Shown: positions 50,065 to 60,198, counted from the stretch's first letter. The stretch: DNA of 64,000 bases from an uncultured Bacteroidota bacterium (GCA_903844815.1 CAIMVD010000003.1:1-64000), one strand, 5' to 3'. The notes: a model not told the origin generated them from the letters alone. Translations and numbers: made by a program.

Positions 50065-50934
50065 TTATGAAGTTGCAGTTTCAGATTTGCCATCATTCAT
50101 GAACTCGCTGCGCTCTTTCTCCTTCTGTCGCATAACACGCCCCGATATTAAAATGCTTACCTCATACAGGATAAGAAGAGGTATTGCTACGAGAGTCTGA
50201 GAGAAAACATCGGGCGGTGTGATGATAGCCGAAATGATAAAAATAATTACTATGGCATGCTTCCGGTAAGTACGCATGAAAGTTGGTGTAACTACCCCTA
50301 TTTTTGTGAGGAAGAATGCTATAATTGGAAGTTCGAATACCAAACCTGTCGCGAGGCAAATTGAAGTTAGCGTTCCAATGTATGACCTGACGTTTATCTG
50401 GTTTACTACATCCTGGCTTATCTCATATGAACTTAGGAAATGTATTGAAAGCGGAGCGAGCATAAAAAATCCGAAAAGGACTCCCGTGAAGAATAAGAGG
50501 GAAGCAGCAGTAACTGCACCTTTTGCATACTTTGCCTCATTATCCCTGAGAGCGGGTTTGAAAAACTGCCAGAACTCCCATAAAATGACCGGAAAGGCAA
50601 GTATCAGACCTACCACCATCGAAACGGTAATATGGGTGGTAAGCTGGCCCGACATCTTTATGTTGATGAGATTAAGGGTTTTTGTGTTTATGCAAAGTGC
50701 GGTTGTGTTCCAGCGCTCCCCGATTTCGCACAGTATCCTGTTTGTTAAAAAAGCAGGATTCTTTGGAGCAAGTATAATATTATCGAAAATGAAACCCTTG
50801 AAAATAAACGCTATTATCATAAAAATGACTATAGCCAAAATGGACCGGATGATATGCCATCTTAACTCTTCAAGATGTTCGAGAAATGACATTTCTTTCT
50901 CTCCCTTCTTCCCTTTATTCAAAAATGTAGACAT
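50065..50934 (-). CDS. tatC: Sec-independent protein translocase TatC
   Basis: ATG at 50934 ([24 protein letters not shown]) is preferred; the tracked upstream start at 50958 adds eight unusual residues. The 289-residue protein has the N-terminal [18 protein letters not shown] motif, six membrane helices, and [16 protein letters not shown] and [24 protein letters not shown] loops. TatC recognises twin-arginine signals with TatA/B, which are not in the window. A Tat substrate is encoded at 3987. Upstream lies a divergent gap before recQ. Confidence 0.94.
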   Translation of the reverse strand: MSTFLNKGKKGEKEMSFLEHLEELRWHIIRSILAIVIFMIIAFIFKGFIFDNIILAPKNPAFLTNRILCEIGERWNTTALCINTKTLNLINIKMSGQLTTHITVSMVVGLILAFPVILWEFWQFFKPALRDNEAKYAKGAVTAASLLFFTGVLFGFFMLAPLSIHFLSSYEISQDVVNQINVRSYIGTLTSICLATGLVFELPIIAFFLTKIGVVTPTFMRTYRKHAIVIIFIISAIITPPDVFSQTLVAIPLLILYEVSILISGRVMRQKEKERSEFMNDGKSETATS

Positions 50935-50958
50935 CAGAACTATATATATTTTGGGCAA

Positions 50959-51297
50959 AAAAACCGCGTGTAAAGATGATAAATCTTATAATGCAAAACA
51001 ATAATAAACTGATAGCCCTGAATAAAATCGGGTTAAAAGAATAATTTTTTATCCGGGAAAGTTGTAAAATAATGTGAAAAGCAATAACTTACTATCATAA
51101 TAACTGTTGTCCTTAACAAAGCTCCCTTGAATGGGGTTACTATTATTAGTTGTCAGTGGGAGTAAGGTCTAAATTTAATTCGGTAACATTTTTATTAATT
51201 AGTTAAAAGAATGATATGATCAGGAATTTTATTAACTTTATCTAAACTGTGGATTTTGATTTTTGCAGTTTTTATTTTTATCATTTGAGGGGTTATT
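50959..51297. other. Gene-free divergent region between tatC and recQ
   Basis: About 340 bases, A/T-rich. TAACTTTA near 51234 resembles a -7 box for recQ but lacks a good -33 partner. Only a weak 5-base CTCCC/GGGAG hairpin is visible near 51122-51166. No gene or RNA can be supported. Confidence 0.45.
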
Positions 51298-53478
51298 ATG
51301 TTAAATGATTCAACTATTCAAGATTATTTAAAAAAGTATTTCGGTTTTGATACCTTTAAAGGGAATCAGGAGCCTATAATAAAGAATGTACTTGACGGGC
51401 TCGATACTTTTGTCCTTATGCCAACCGGAGGCGGAAAGTCGCTCTGTTATCAGCTTCCTGCTGTAATGAAGGAGGGGACAGCCATTGTTATCTCCCCTCT
51501 TATTGCCTTAATGAAAAATCAGGTCGACGCTATGCGGAATTTCAGCACCGACGACGATGTAGCCCACTTCCTGAATTCATCGCTTACAAAAACGGAGATT
51601 AACAGGGTAAAGAATGATGTGCTTGAAGGGAAGGCAAAACTACTCTATGTTGCACCCGAATCACTTACAAAGGAGGAGAATATTGAATTCCTTAAGAATA
51701 TAAATATCTCATTTTACGCTATTGATGAAGCTCATTGCATTTCGGAGTGGGGACATGACTTCAGACCTGAATACCGGCGCATAAGGCCGATAATTGATAC
51801 TATAGGGAGGTCGCCAATTATTGCCCTCACCGCAACTGCCACTCCAAAAGTGCAGCACGACATTCAGAAAAACCTCAATATTCTCGATGCCGCGGTCTTT
51901 AAATCCTCTTTTAACCGCCCCAACCTTTATTATGAGGTTAAATCGAAACAGGATGTAGGCAAGGAAATAATAAAGTATATAAAAAACAATTCGGGAAAGT
52001 CAGGAATTATATATTGCCTTAGCCGTAAAAAGGTTGAGGAGCTTGCCGAACTTCTCAAGGTTAACGGAATAAAAGCACTCCCGTACCATGCAGGTATGGA
52101 TTCGGCCACACGCACCCTGAATCAGGACAGGTTCCTCATGGAAGAGGCTGATGTCATCGTTGCCACCATTGCATTCGGAATGGGGATCGATAAACCTGAT
52201 GTCAGGTTTGTAATCCATTATGATATACCAAAGAGCCTCGAGGGATATTACCAGGAGACCGGACGTGCAGGACGCGATGGGGGCGAAGGGAACTGCATAG
52301 CCTATTACAGCTATAACGATATCCTGAAACTCGAGAAATTCATGCAGGGTAAGCCTATAGCAGAACAGGAAATTGGGAAACAGCTCCTGCTTGAAACAGT
52401 TTCATATTCCGAGTCTTCTGTTTGCAGGAGGAAACTTCTCCTCCATTATTTCGGAGAGGAATATCAGAATGAAAACTGTGAAGCTTGCGATAACTGTCTT
52501 CACCCCAAGGCTCAGTTCGAAGGAAATGAAGCTGTTGTAAGCGTACTTGAAACAATTCTAGCCGTAAAGGAGAAGTTCAAAGCCGATCATGTGTCGCATA
52601 TCCTGTCGGGAAAAGTGACTGCTGCAATCAAATCCTACAGGCACCATAAGCTCGAGTATTTCGGAATAGGCGAAGAAAAGGATGACAAGTTCTGGAATAT
52701 GGTTATCCGCCAGGGCCTCATTGCCAAGTTTCTTACTAAGGATATTGAGAACTACGGTCTTCTGAAAGTTACTCCGAAAGGACTTGAGTTCCTCGAGAAA
52801 CCTACTTCATTCATGCTTGCCGAAGACCACGATTATGCAGATACGTCGGATGAAGAGAACGCTTTCGGGGCCAGGACGGCAGCCGTCGATGAGGAGCTTT
52901 TCAGTATACTTAAGGACCTGAGGAAAAAAATATCAAAGCAGAAGGATGTTCCCCCGTTTGTGATCTTCCAGGATCCCTCACTTGAGGATATGGCTATTCA
53001 GTACCCGATTACAATCGACGAACTTCAGAATATTTCAGGTGTTGGCGCCGGGAAAGCCCAGCGTTACGGAACTGAATTCATCAGTATCATCAAAAAATAT
53101 GTGGAAGAGAAGGAGATCATCCGGCCCCTCGATATGGTTGTCAAATCAGTTGTCAATAAATCGGGGATGAAAGTGTATATAATCCAGAGCATCGACATGA
53201 AACGATCACTCGACGATGTTGCTGAAGCGAAGGGACTTGAGATGGCTGAACTGCTCTCTGAAATAGAAGCTATTGTTAACTCGGGGACAAGAATCAACCT
53301 CGATTACTATATAAACTCGGTTATTGACGAGGAACGCCAGCACGATATTTATGCATATTTCAGGGAAGAAGCAGAATCGGATTCCCTTGAAGCCGCATTC
53401 AAAGAGCTTGGAAATGAATTTGAGGAGGAAGAGATAAGACTTGTCAGGATTAAGTTCCTTTCGGAGATGGGAAACTAA
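51298..53478 (+). CDS. recQ: ATP-dependent DNA helicase RecQ
   Basis: This 726-residue helicase has motif 0/I (FDTFKGNQEPIIKNVL, LMPTGGGKSLCYQLPA), DEAH in FYAIDEAHCISEWGHDFRPEY, TATATPKVQHDI, and motif VI ETGRAGRDGGEG. The RQC zinc site is C...CEACDNC. A winged helix and an HRDC domain follow (VPPFVIFQDPSLEDMA...ISGVGAGKAQRYG). After HRDC, about 120 residues extend beyond the E. coli length, as in Bacteroidota RecQ. Role: 3'-5' unwinding in recombination and replication-fork repair. Its 3' end overlaps the convergent GT2 gene by 29 bases. Confidence 0.96.
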   Translation: MLNDSTIQDYLKKYFGFDTFKGNQEPIIKNVLDGLDTFVLMPTGGGKSLCYQLPAVMKEGTAIVISPLIALMKNQVDAMRNFSTDDDVAHFLNSSLTKTEINRVKNDVLEGKAKLLYVAPESLTKEENIEFLKNINISFYAIDEAHCISEWGHDFRPEYRRIRPIIDTIGRSPIIALTATATPKVQHDIQKNLNILDAAVFKSSFNRPNLYYEVKSKQDVGKEIIKYIKNNSGKSGIIYCLSRKKVEELAELLKVNGIKALPYHAGMDSATRTLNQDRFLMEEADVIVATIAFGMGIDKPDVRFVIHYDIPKSLEGYYQETGRAGRDGGEGNCIAYYSYNDILKLEKFMQGKPIAEQEIGKQLLLETVSYSESSVCRRKLLLHYFGEEYQNENCEACDNCLHPKAQFEGNEAVVSVLETILAVKEKFKADHVSHILSGKVTAAIKSYRHHKLEYFGIGEEKDDKFWNMVIRQGLIAKFLTKDIENYGLLKVTPKGLEFLEKPTSFMLAEDHDYADTSDEENAFGARTAAVDEELFSILKDLRKKISKQKDVPPFVIFQDPSLEDMAIQYPITIDELQNISGVGAGKAQRYGTEFISIIKKYVEEKEIIRPLDMVVKSVVNKSGMKVYIIQSIDMKRSLDDVAEAKGLEMAELLSEIEAIVNSGTRINLDYYINSVIDEERQHDIYAYFREEAESDSLEAAFKELGNEFEEEEIRLVRIKFLSEMGN

Positions 53479-54562
53479 CCTCATTCTTCTTATTCCCGAA
53501 AAGGGATATTACGGCAACTGTAATAACATAAAACGGATAAACCAGCTGAGAGGGTATAAACCACTTCATCAGCCGATTGCAGCTATACCTTGAAGTGGTA
53601 TTCTTCAGAACGAGATAGTCAGGGATAGATTTCAGAATGAAAACAAGCGTTGTTACTGTCAGGAACCTGATGTTTGTCAAAGATGCTACGCAAAGGGCTG
53701 ATTGGGCAAGAATTGTAACAAATGTTACAATTCCGACTGAAATCGTAAATGAATCTTTGTAATCAGTCCACTTGGATATCCATCTTTTTCTCTGTCGGAG
53801 GAACTTTTTTAATGACCCCGGAATTGCAGTTAAAACCATGGCTTCTTCTGACTCAAGCCATTCTATATTCGTACCGGCCACTTTTTTAATGCTGTGAAGA
53901 AGGAAAATATCGTCCCCGGAGGCGATTTCATCGTGAAGGTAAGGAGAATGCTTATCGTATGTTTCCCTTGTAAATGAGAGATTAGCTCCGTTGCACATTA
54001 CGGCTTTTTTCAACAGGGCTGTTCCTGCAGTTATTCCCTGGAGGCTAAGAAACTCAAGTTCAGCAAACTGTCCGAAAAATCCTGTTCCTCCTTCAGACCT
54101 TACAGGACAAAGAATCAAGTCAGGTTTGTTTCTTTCATAGAATGATGCTATTGCTGCTATCCATCTTTTGCCGGCACGGCAGTCTGCATCGGTTGTTATA
54201 ATCAGGTCTCCCGACGAAGCATGAATACCGGTTCTGAGAGCCTGTTTCTTGCCCGTCCCGGTGTTTTTCAGGACAGTTAACCTGAACTTGTTTCTGAATG
54301 ACGAAGCAACATTGAAGGTCCCGTCGGAGGAATTATCATCGACAATAATTATTTCAAGCAAAGATGTGAGGTACTCCTGATTATCAAGGTCTCTAAGGAT
54401 TTTGGGCAGATTATCCTGTTCATTCCGGCATGCTATGACAACCGAGACTTTAATAGAAGCAGGGGATGCTGGCGTGAAAGGCTTTATCTTAAGAAGGCCT
54501 TTATAGATTATAAGAATTAAAACAAGGTATGGAAGGATTAATATTGCAAGAAACCAATGCAT
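53450..54562 (-). CDS. GT2 family glycosyltransferase, membrane bound
   Basis: The 370 residues begin with a membrane helix (FLAILILPYLVLILIIYKGLL). A GT-A domain follows: VSVVIACRNEQDNLPKIL, EIIIVDDNSSDGT and the metal-binding DxD in IITTDADCRAGKRW. The catalytic QxxRW-like motif is RQRKRWISKW near residue 265. C-terminal helices close the protein. The architecture resembles processive or lipid-linked GT2 enzymes; the acceptor is unknown. Inner membrane. Overlaps recQ convergently by 29 bases. Confidence 0.88.
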   Translation of the reverse strand: MHWFLAILILPYLVLILIIYKGLLKIKPFTPASPASIKVSVVIACRNEQDNLPKILRDLDNQEYLTSLLEIIIVDDNSSDGTFNVASSFRNKFRLTVLKNTGTGKKQALRTGIHASSGDLIITTDADCRAGKRWIAAIASFYERNKPDLILCPVRSEGGTGFFGQFAELEFLSLQGITAGTALLKKAVMCNGANLSFTRETYDKHSPYLHDEIASGDDIFLLHSIKKVAGTNIEWLESEEAMVLTAIPGSLKKFLRQRKRWISKWTDYKDSFTISVGIVTFVTILAQSALCVASLTNIRFLTVTTLVFILKSIPDYLVLKNTTSRYSCNRLMKWFIPSQLVYPFYVITVAVISLFGNKKNEVSFPSPKGT

Positions 54563-54565
54563 ATT

Positions 54566-55015
54566 TTAATCCTTCAGCCATTCGTACATCCGGTAATGTT
54601 CGCTGTTCATGCCAAGCGTTTCATAGGTAAGGCAGGCACGGTTATTATTTGTTTCGACATAAAGACGAAGCCCTGCAACGTTCTGTTTTTCAGATTCTTC
54701 TTTTATGTGCAGGTACATCGACCTGAAAATGCCCGTTCTTCTGAATTCGGGAAGGACATAAACCGACTGGAACCACCAAACCTGGGCGTTTCTCCAATCG
54801 CTCCATTCATATGTTATAAGAAGTGATGCGACTATGTTACCATTTTCCTCGGCTACCCAATACTGGCCCCTCGCATCATTTTCAAAAACGGCATTTACAC
54901 CTTTTGTAACAATGTCACCTGGAAGGAGCAGATTCTCAGTTTCCCAGGCCATCTTCTGCTGGAAGTCTATTATGTCGGCAGCATCGCCGGTTATCGCTTT
55001 ACGAATCATAGTCAT
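54566..55015 (-). CDS. GNAT family N-acetyltransferase
   Basis: The 149-residue protein has the acetyl-CoA-binding core of GNAT enzymes: WWFQSVYVLPEFRRTGIFRSMYLHI (with RRTGIF in place of the usual Q/RxxGxG/A loop) and GLRLYVETNNNRACLTYETLGM, a typical late-strand signature. Substrate unknown. Its ATG overlaps the carB stop by one base (TAATG), so it is translationally coupled to carB. Confidence 0.88.
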   Translation of the reverse strand: MTMIRKAITGDAADIIDFQQKMAWETENLLLPGDIVTKGVNAVFENDARGQYWVAEENGNIVASLLITYEWSDWRNAQVWWFQSVYVLPEFRRTGIFRSMYLHIKEESEKQNVAGLRLYVETNNNRACLTYETLGMNSEHYRMYEWLKD

Positions 55016-58000
55016 TATTTATATTCATCCCAGCTTCTGATTTCCAGGTCGTCGATACTCATCTTGCAGCAAGCCAGGATGAAGGCACTGGCAAGCCGTG
55101 CATTTGTGATAAGCGGAACATTGTAGTCGACCGCGCTTCTCCTTATTGAATAGTCGTTATTTAATTCCTTGTCGCTCAGATCTTTTGGTATGTTTACTAC
55201 AAGGTCTACCTCGCGGCTTTTTATCAGATCGATGGTATTGGGCGATTTGTCTTCATCGGGCCAGTATGCTACGTGGGCTTCGATTCCTGCATTTTCGAGG
55301 AACTGCTGGGTGCCTCTTGTCGCATATAGCTTATGACCTTTTTCGCGCAGTGCCCTGGCGCTGTTAAGGAGCTCTACCTTTGAACGGGCCGGCCCTGTAG
55401 AAAGCAGGATGCTTTTTTTAGGGACCCTGTAACCAACTGAGAACATTGCCTTAAGGATAGCTTCATAAAAACCTTCCCCTATACAGCCCACTTCTCCTGT
55501 TGATGACATATCGACACCAAGAACCGGGTCAGCTTTTGCAAGACGCGAAAAACTGAACTGGGGAGCCTTGACCCCGACATAGTCGAGTTCAAAAACGGTT
55601 TTAAGAGGCTTTTCGGCAGGCACTTTCAGCATAACCTTTGTGGCAAGCTCGATCAGGTTAACCTTAAGGACCTTCGATACAAAAGGCATGCTCCTGCTTG
55701 CACGGAGGTTGCATTCTATAACCTTTATATCGTTGTCCTTTGCAAGGAACTGTATGTTGAACGGACCCGAGATATTGAGCTCTTTAGCAATTAGGCGTGA
55801 GATGCGCTTTATCCTTCTGGCTGTTTCGAAATAAATTTTCTGAGCGGGAAATACCATTGTTGCGTCGCCCGAGTGAACCCCTGCGAATTCGACATGCTCG
55901 CTGATGGCATATGCCATCATCTCCCCATCGCGTGCAACGGCGTCGATCTCGATCTCCTTGGCATTCTCGATAAATTCCGATACTACTACCGGATACTGTT
56001 TCGAAACCTGTGAAGCAAGTATAAGGAAGTGAGAAAGTTCATTTTTATTCGAGACCACGTTCATCGCGGCACCCGAAAGAACGTATGACGGTCTGATGAG
56101 GACCGGAAATCCGATGCGGTCGACAAATTCGAAGATGTCATCGATTGAAGATAGTTCCTTCCAGCGTGGCTGGTCAACGACAAGGTTATCGCACATCTCC
56201 GAGAACTTATGCCTGTTTTCAGCCCTGTCGATCGAGATGGGAGAGGTGCCCAATATTGGTACGTTCTCCATGAATAATCTCATTGCTAAATTATTAGGGA
56301 TCTGACCGCCAACTGAGACAATCACACCGCCCGGTTTCTCCAGATCAATTATATCGAGTACCCTCTCGAATGTAAGTTCATCGAAGTAGAGCCTGTCGCA
56401 AATATCATAATCGGTGCTGACGGTTTCAGGATTATAGTTGATCATTACCGACCTGAATCCCTCTTTTTTAATTGTTTCAATAGCGTTCACCGAGCACCAG
56501 TCGAACTCAACACTCGATCCGATCCTGTAAGCGCCAGAACCGAGCACTATGACGGATTTTTTGTCATTTTCACAGATAATATCGTGTTCCGATCCGCTGT
56601 ACGTAAGGTAAAGGTAATTGGTGACGGCAGGGTATTCTGCAGCCAGAGTGTCTATTTGCTTGATATACGGGACAATGCCAAGTGATTTACGGTAGCTCCT
56701 TACCTTCATGAGGTCACTGTTTATCACATCCGCTCCTGAATTGAGAACATGCCGGGCAATCTGGAAATCGCTGAATCCGTTTATCTTGGAATGTGCAAGC
56801 AGGTCGACGGGTACCGACTCGAGCGACTTATACTGGCATAATTCATCCTTTATTTCAATTATATGTTTGAGCTTGTGAAGGAACCATTTGTCGATTTTTG
56901 TAAGCTCATAGATCCTGTCTACTTCCATTCCGATCTCCAGTGCCTCGGCAATTGAAAAGATGCGCATATCTGTAGGTTCGGAAAGCTCTCTTTCAATATC
57001 TTCAAAGCCCAGATTGCGGTTTCCTGTGAAACCGTGCATCCCCTGTCCGATCATTCGAAGGCCTTTCTGTATCACTTCTTCGAAAGTTCTTCCGATTGCC
57101 ATCACCTCTCCAACGCTTTTCATGCTGCTCCCAATGAGGTGCGAAACTCCTTCGAACTTATTAAGGTCCCACCTTGGAATCTTGCACACTATATAATCAA
57201 GGGCAGGCTCGAAACAGGCTGTCGTATTTTTTGTGACGGAGTTTTTAAGTTCGTGCAGACCGTAGCCCATTCCAAGCTTGGCTGCTATGAAGGCGAGCGG
57301 ATAACCTGTTGCCTTCGACGCCAGCGCACTCGATCGCGACAAACGGGCATTTACCTCAATTACCCTGTAGTCCTCCGAATCGGGAGCAAGTGCATACTGA
57401 ACGTTGCATTCCCCTACAATACCTATATGTCTTATAATTTTTATTGCAAGCTCACGAAGCTTGTGATATTCGTTGTTTGAAAGGGTCTGTGAAGGCGCAA
57501 CTACAATACTTTCGCCTGTATGGATTCCCAGGGGATCGAAGTTTTCCATGTTGCACACTGTGATGCAATTGTCGAATCGGTCCCTTACTACTTCATATTC
57601 AACTTCTTTCCACCCTTTTAGCGATTCTTCGACAAGGATCTGGTTTGAATATGAGAATGCTTTTGCTGCAAGGGTTCTCAGTTCTTCAATGTTCGACGCA
57701 AAACCGCTGCCCTGGCCTCCGAGGGTATAGGCAGCCCTTATTATTATCGGAAATCCCAGTTTCCGGGCAGCATCAAGTGCCGAATCGACATCTTTAACAG
57801 CAATACTGCTGGGTGTCCTGACATCAATCTCGTCAAGCTTTTGTACGAAAAGCTCACGATCCTCAGTATTCATTATAGCCTCTACGGGAGTTCCAAGTAC
57901 CCGTACATTATATTTTTCAAAAACCCCCGACTTGAAAAGCTCAGTGCCGCAGTTAAGAGCTGTTTGTCCGCCAAAGGACAACAATATCCCGTCGGGTTTT

Positions 58001-58236
58001 TCCTTAATGATGACCTTTTCTACAAAATAGGGGGTGACCGGAAGAAAATAAATCTTGTCGGCAAGATCTTCCGATGTCTGTACCGTCGCAATATTCGGAT
58101 TGATCAAAACAGTTTCTACATCCTCTTCCTTTAAAGCCTTAAGTGCCTGTGAACCTGAATAGTCAAATTCTCCGGCTTCACCAATCTTCAGAGCTCCTGA
58201 TCCCAGGATAATTACCTTTTTTACTGCGTCTTTCAT
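55015..58236 (-). CDS. carB: Carbamoyl-phosphate synthase large subunit
   Basis: ATG at 58236 (MKDAVKKVIILGSGALKIGEAGEFDYSG) is the start that matches the family; the tracked start at 58335 adds 33 residues overlapping the argR promoter. The 1073-residue protein has two ATP-grasp halves: the first with LGGQGSGFA and EVEYEVVRD, the second beginning VIVLGSGAYRIGSSVEFDWC. The C-terminal MGS-like allosteric domain is also present (GHKLYATRGTQQFLENAGI). It makes carbamoyl phosphate for arginine and pyrimidines. carA lies about 4.7 kb away beyond argRGH; the normal carAB pair is split. Confidence 0.97.
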   Translation of the reverse strand: MKDAVKKVIILGSGALKIGEAGEFDYSGSQALKALKEEDVETVLINPNIATVQTSEDLADKIYFLPVTPYFVEKVIIKEKPDGILLSFGGQTALNCGTELFKSGVFEKYNVRVLGTPVEAIMNTEDRELFVQKLDEIDVRTPSSIAVKDVDSALDAARKLGFPIIIRAAYTLGGQGSGFASNIEELRTLAAKAFSYSNQILVEESLKGWKEVEYEVVRDRFDNCITVCNMENFDPLGIHTGESIVVAPSQTLSNNEYHKLRELAIKIIRHIGIVGECNVQYALAPDSEDYRVIEVNARLSRSSALASKATGYPLAFIAAKLGMGYGLHELKNSVTKNTTACFEPALDYIVCKIPRWDLNKFEGVSHLIGSSMKSVGEVMAIGRTFEEVIQKGLRMIGQGMHGFTGNRNLGFEDIERELSEPTDMRIFSIAEALEIGMEVDRIYELTKIDKWFLHKLKHIIEIKDELCQYKSLESVPVDLLAHSKINGFSDFQIARHVLNSGADVINSDLMKVRSYRKSLGIVPYIKQIDTLAAEYPAVTNYLYLTYSGSEHDIICENDKKSVIVLGSGAYRIGSSVEFDWCSVNAIETIKKEGFRSVMINYNPETVSTDYDICDRLYFDELTFERVLDIIDLEKPGGVIVSVGGQIPNNLAMRLFMENVPILGTSPISIDRAENRHKFSEMCDNLVVDQPRWKELSSIDDIFEFVDRIGFPVLIRPSYVLSGAAMNVVSNKNELSHFLILASQVSKQYPVVVSEFIENAKEIEIDAVARDGEMMAYAISEHVEFAGVHSGDATMVFPAQKIYFETARRIKRISRLIAKELNISGPFNIQFLAKDNDIKVIECNLRASRSMPFVSKVLKVNLIELATKVMLKVPAEKPLKTVFELDYVGVKAPQFSFSRLAKADPVLGVDMSSTGEVGCIGEGFYEAILKAMFSVGYRVPKKSILLSTGPARSKVELLNSARALREKGHKLYATRGTQQFLENAGIEAHVAYWPDEDKSPNTIDLIKSREVDLVVNIPKDLSDKELNNDYSIRRSAVDYNVPLITNARLASAFILACCKMSIDDLEIRSWDEYK

Positions 58237-58253
58237 TATCACTATTTGAGGTC

Positions 58254-58261
58254 CAAAAATA
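58254..58261 (-). promoter_or_regulatory. Possible -7 box for carB
   Basis: On the minus strand TATTTTTG matches TAnnTTTG and lies about 18 bases before the carB start. No TTTG lies at the right distance, so confidence is limited. The region is shared with the divergent argR promoter. Confidence 0.4.
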
Positions 58262-58281
58262 ACATATTTTTTTGATTGGGA

Positions 58282-58311
58282 TTTGTAAATATGAAAAAAT
58301 GAATATCTTTG
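58282..58311 (+). promoter_or_regulatory. Bacteroidota vegetative promoter for argR
   Basis: TTTG (58282-58285), an 18-base spacer and TATCTTTG (58304-58311) match the consensus. The predicted start near 58318 leaves a leader of only about 12 bases before ATG 58330. Confidence 0.7.
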
Positions 58312-58320
58312 CAAAAAAAA

Positions 58321-58334
58321 TGCATAAATATGCA
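58321..58334. promoter_or_regulatory. Palindrome TGCAT-AAAT-ATGCA, candidate ArgR operator
   Basis: A perfect 5-base inverted repeat with A/T centre covers the predicted start point and the argR ATG. A/T-rich palindromes of this shape are typical of ARG boxes, and a half-site-like TGAATA lies just upstream (58300-58305). Autoregulation, perhaps also of carB, is inferred. Confidence 0.35.
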
Positions 58335-58809
58335 AAAAATAGGAAGACTGCTTGAGATCGAGAAATTAATTACAGAGGCTGACATCTCGACCCAGGATGA
58401 ATTGCTCCGCAAACTCAGGGAGAAAGGCATACCCTGTACTCAGGCTACTCTTTCGCGAAACCTGAAACAGCTTGGAATAAGCAGGATTCCTGACGGCTCG
58501 GGAGGATATAAATATTCATTATCCGCGATGCTCAGACTGACTGATGCCTTCCCTTTCAAACTGAATCTTGTCCCGGTAATACGTGAAATAACAGAGGCAA
58601 GGGGAATGATGATAATAAGGACACTACCGGGAAATGCAAGCAACACAGCGTTTTTTATCGATGGAGCCGGAAGGTTTGAGATTGCGGGAACCATTGCGGG
58701 TGACGATACAATTCTTCTTATACCCAGGGATGGCATAACAATTCCGCAGGTTCATTCCTGCCTCGAATCGATTCTTCCCGGACTTCATGAACAGATAAAG
58801 AAGAAATAA
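58330..58809 (+). CDS. argR: Arginine repressor ArgR
   Basis: ATG at 58330 (MQKIGRLLEIEKLITEADISTQDELLRKL) is preferred over the TTG at 58309, which lies inside the promoter; the product is 159 residues. The N-terminal winged helix has the recognition helix CTQATLSRNLKQLGI, and the C-terminal hexamerisation/arginine-binding domain has TLPGNASNTAFFIDGAG and EIAGTIAGDDTILLIPRDG (GDDT arginine-binding motif). Role: arginine-dependent repression of biosynthetic genes. Divergent from carB, followed by argG after 71 bases. Confidence 0.96.
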   Translation: MQKIGRLLEIEKLITEADISTQDELLRKLREKGIPCTQATLSRNLKQLGISRIPDGSGGYKYSLSAMLRLTDAFPFKLNLVPVIREITEARGMMIIRTLPGNASNTAFFIDGAGRFEIAGTIAGDDTILLIPRDGITIPQVHSCLESILPGLHEQIKKK

Positions 58810-58880
58810 GCAGTGCAGGATATTTAAATGATCAGTTGATCAAAAATATATAATCAATACAAATTTCAAAAATTAATAAA

Positions 58881-60113
58881 ATGAAAGAAAAAGTAGTTCT
58901 CGCCTATAGCGGTGGTCTTGATACTTCGGTCATACTTAAATGGCTGATCGAGAAGGATTTTGATGTGATAGCCTTTGTTGCCGATGTAGGGCAGGCAGAA
59001 GATTTTGAGGCATGCAGGGATAAGGCTTTGTTGCTTGGCGCCTCAAAAGTTATTATTTCGGACCTTAAGAGAGAGTTTGTCGAGAGTTATGTACTAAAGG
59101 CAATAATGGCAAATGCCATCTATGAGGACAGGTATCTTCTTGGCACTGCACTTGCAAGGCCTCTTATTGCCAAGAAGCAGATCGAGGTAGCAAAGGCTGA
59201 AGGAGCAAATGCTGTGGCTCATGGCGCAACAGGAAAGGGAAATGACCAGGTGAGGTTTGAGCTCTGCTATTATGCCCTGATGCCCGGAGTAAAAGTCATT
59301 TCACCATGGAAAGACCAGGAGTTCCTTGCCACATTCAAAGGCAGGACAGATCTCCTGAAGTATGCTTCGGAGAAGAAGATTCCGGTAAAGGCAAGCATCG
59401 ACAAGCCATACAGCGAGGACGATAACCTGATGCATATCAGTCACGAAGCCGGTATTCTTGAGGATCCTATGTATACCCTTCACAAGAGCATGCTCGAAAA
59501 AATGGTAATGCCTCAGGATGCTCCCGACAAGGAGACCCGGATAGTAATTCATTTCAGGAACGGCATCCCCATAAAACTTGTCAACAAGGAAGATGGCACA
59601 ATCAAGGAAGATGCCTATGACATGTATGTTTACCTTAACGACCTTGCAGGGAAAAATGGCATTGGACTTCTCGACATGGTGGAAAACAGGTTCGTTGGTA
59701 TAAAGTCGAGGGGTGTTTATGAGACTCCTGCAGCAACAGTTCTTCACATAGCCCATAAGGATCTCGAAGGGATTGCAATGGACAGGGAGGTAATGAGGCT
59801 TGTCAGCATGCTTACCCCAAAATTTGCAGAAATCATCTACAATGGTTTCTGGTTCAGCCCCGAAATGGATTTCCTCATGGCTGCAATTGAAAAAAGCCAG
59901 GAACTCATCGACGGAAGCGTTCATCTTTGTCTTTATAAGGGAAATGTCATGATCGAGGGACGCGAATCGCCATCATCGCTATATAACAAGAAGCTTTCGA
60001 GCATGGATATCGAAGGAGGATTTGACCAGACCGACAGCAAGGGCTTCATAAGGATAAATGCTATAAGACTGATGGCTCACAGGGCTATTATTGAGGCAAG
60101 TGAAAAGAAATAG
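58881..60113 (+). CDS. argG: Argininosuccinate synthase
   Basis: The 410-residue enzyme has the N-type ATP-pyrophosphatase loop [16 protein letters not shown], the citrulline/aspartate region [16 protein letters not shown] and [20 protein letters not shown]-type sequence. [19 protein letters not shown] marks the C-terminal domain. Reaction: citrulline + aspartate + ATP to argininosuccinate. An intact terminator-like hairpin lies between it and argH. Confidence 0.97.
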   Translation: MKEKVVLAYSGGLDTSVILKWLIEKDFDVIAFVADVGQAEDFEACRDKALLLGASKVIISDLKREFVESYVLKAIMANAIYEDRYLLGTALARPLIAKKQIEVAKAEGANAVAHGATGKGNDQVRFELCYYALMPGVKVISPWKDQEFLATFKGRTDLLKYASEKKIPVKASIDKPYSEDDNLMHISHEAGILEDPMYTLHKSMLEKMVMPQDAPDKETRIVIHFRNGIPIKLVNKEDGTIKEDAYDMYVYLNDLAGKNGIGLLDMVENRFVGIKSRGVYETPAATVLHIAHKDLEGIAMDREVMRLVSMLTPKFAEIIYNGFWFSPEMDFLMAAIEKSQELIDGSVHLCLYKGNVMIEGRESPSSLYNKKLSSMDIEGGFDQTDSKGFIRINAIRLMAHRAIIEASEKK

Positions 60114-60126
60114 ATAAAATCTTAAG

Positions 60127-60183
60127 ACCGGGATGTCATAAAAGCATGTTAATTACTTTTTGACATTCCCGGTTATTTTTTTT
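60127..60183 (+). terminator. Terminator/attenuator between argG and argH
   Basis: ACCGGGATGTCA pairs with TGACATTCCCGGT (12 pairs with a single-base bulge) and is followed by TATTTTTTTTT. It ends 16 bases before the argH ATG, so argH expression from upstream needs readthrough, or a promoter hidden in the 3' side. Confidence 0.8.
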
Positions 60184-60198
60184 AATACAATTGAAATT

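Noticed and set aside
50276-51004. 242-residue ORF antisense to tatC
   Set aside because: Shadow of the tatC frame; composition (many Arg, Ser, Phe, Lys) and lack of motifs show it is not a gene.
51122-51166. CTCCC/GGGAG hairpin in the tatC-recQ gap as a riboswitch or terminator
   Set aside because: Only five pairs across a loop of more than 30 bases and no T-run; not above chance.
58309-58329. TTG start of argR at 58309
   Set aside because: It overlaps the -7 promoter box; the predicted transcript starts downstream of it, and ATG 58330 begins the conserved ArgR sequence.
59301-59924. 207-residue ORF antisense to argG
   Set aside because: Complete overlap with argG in reverse; typical shadow frame.
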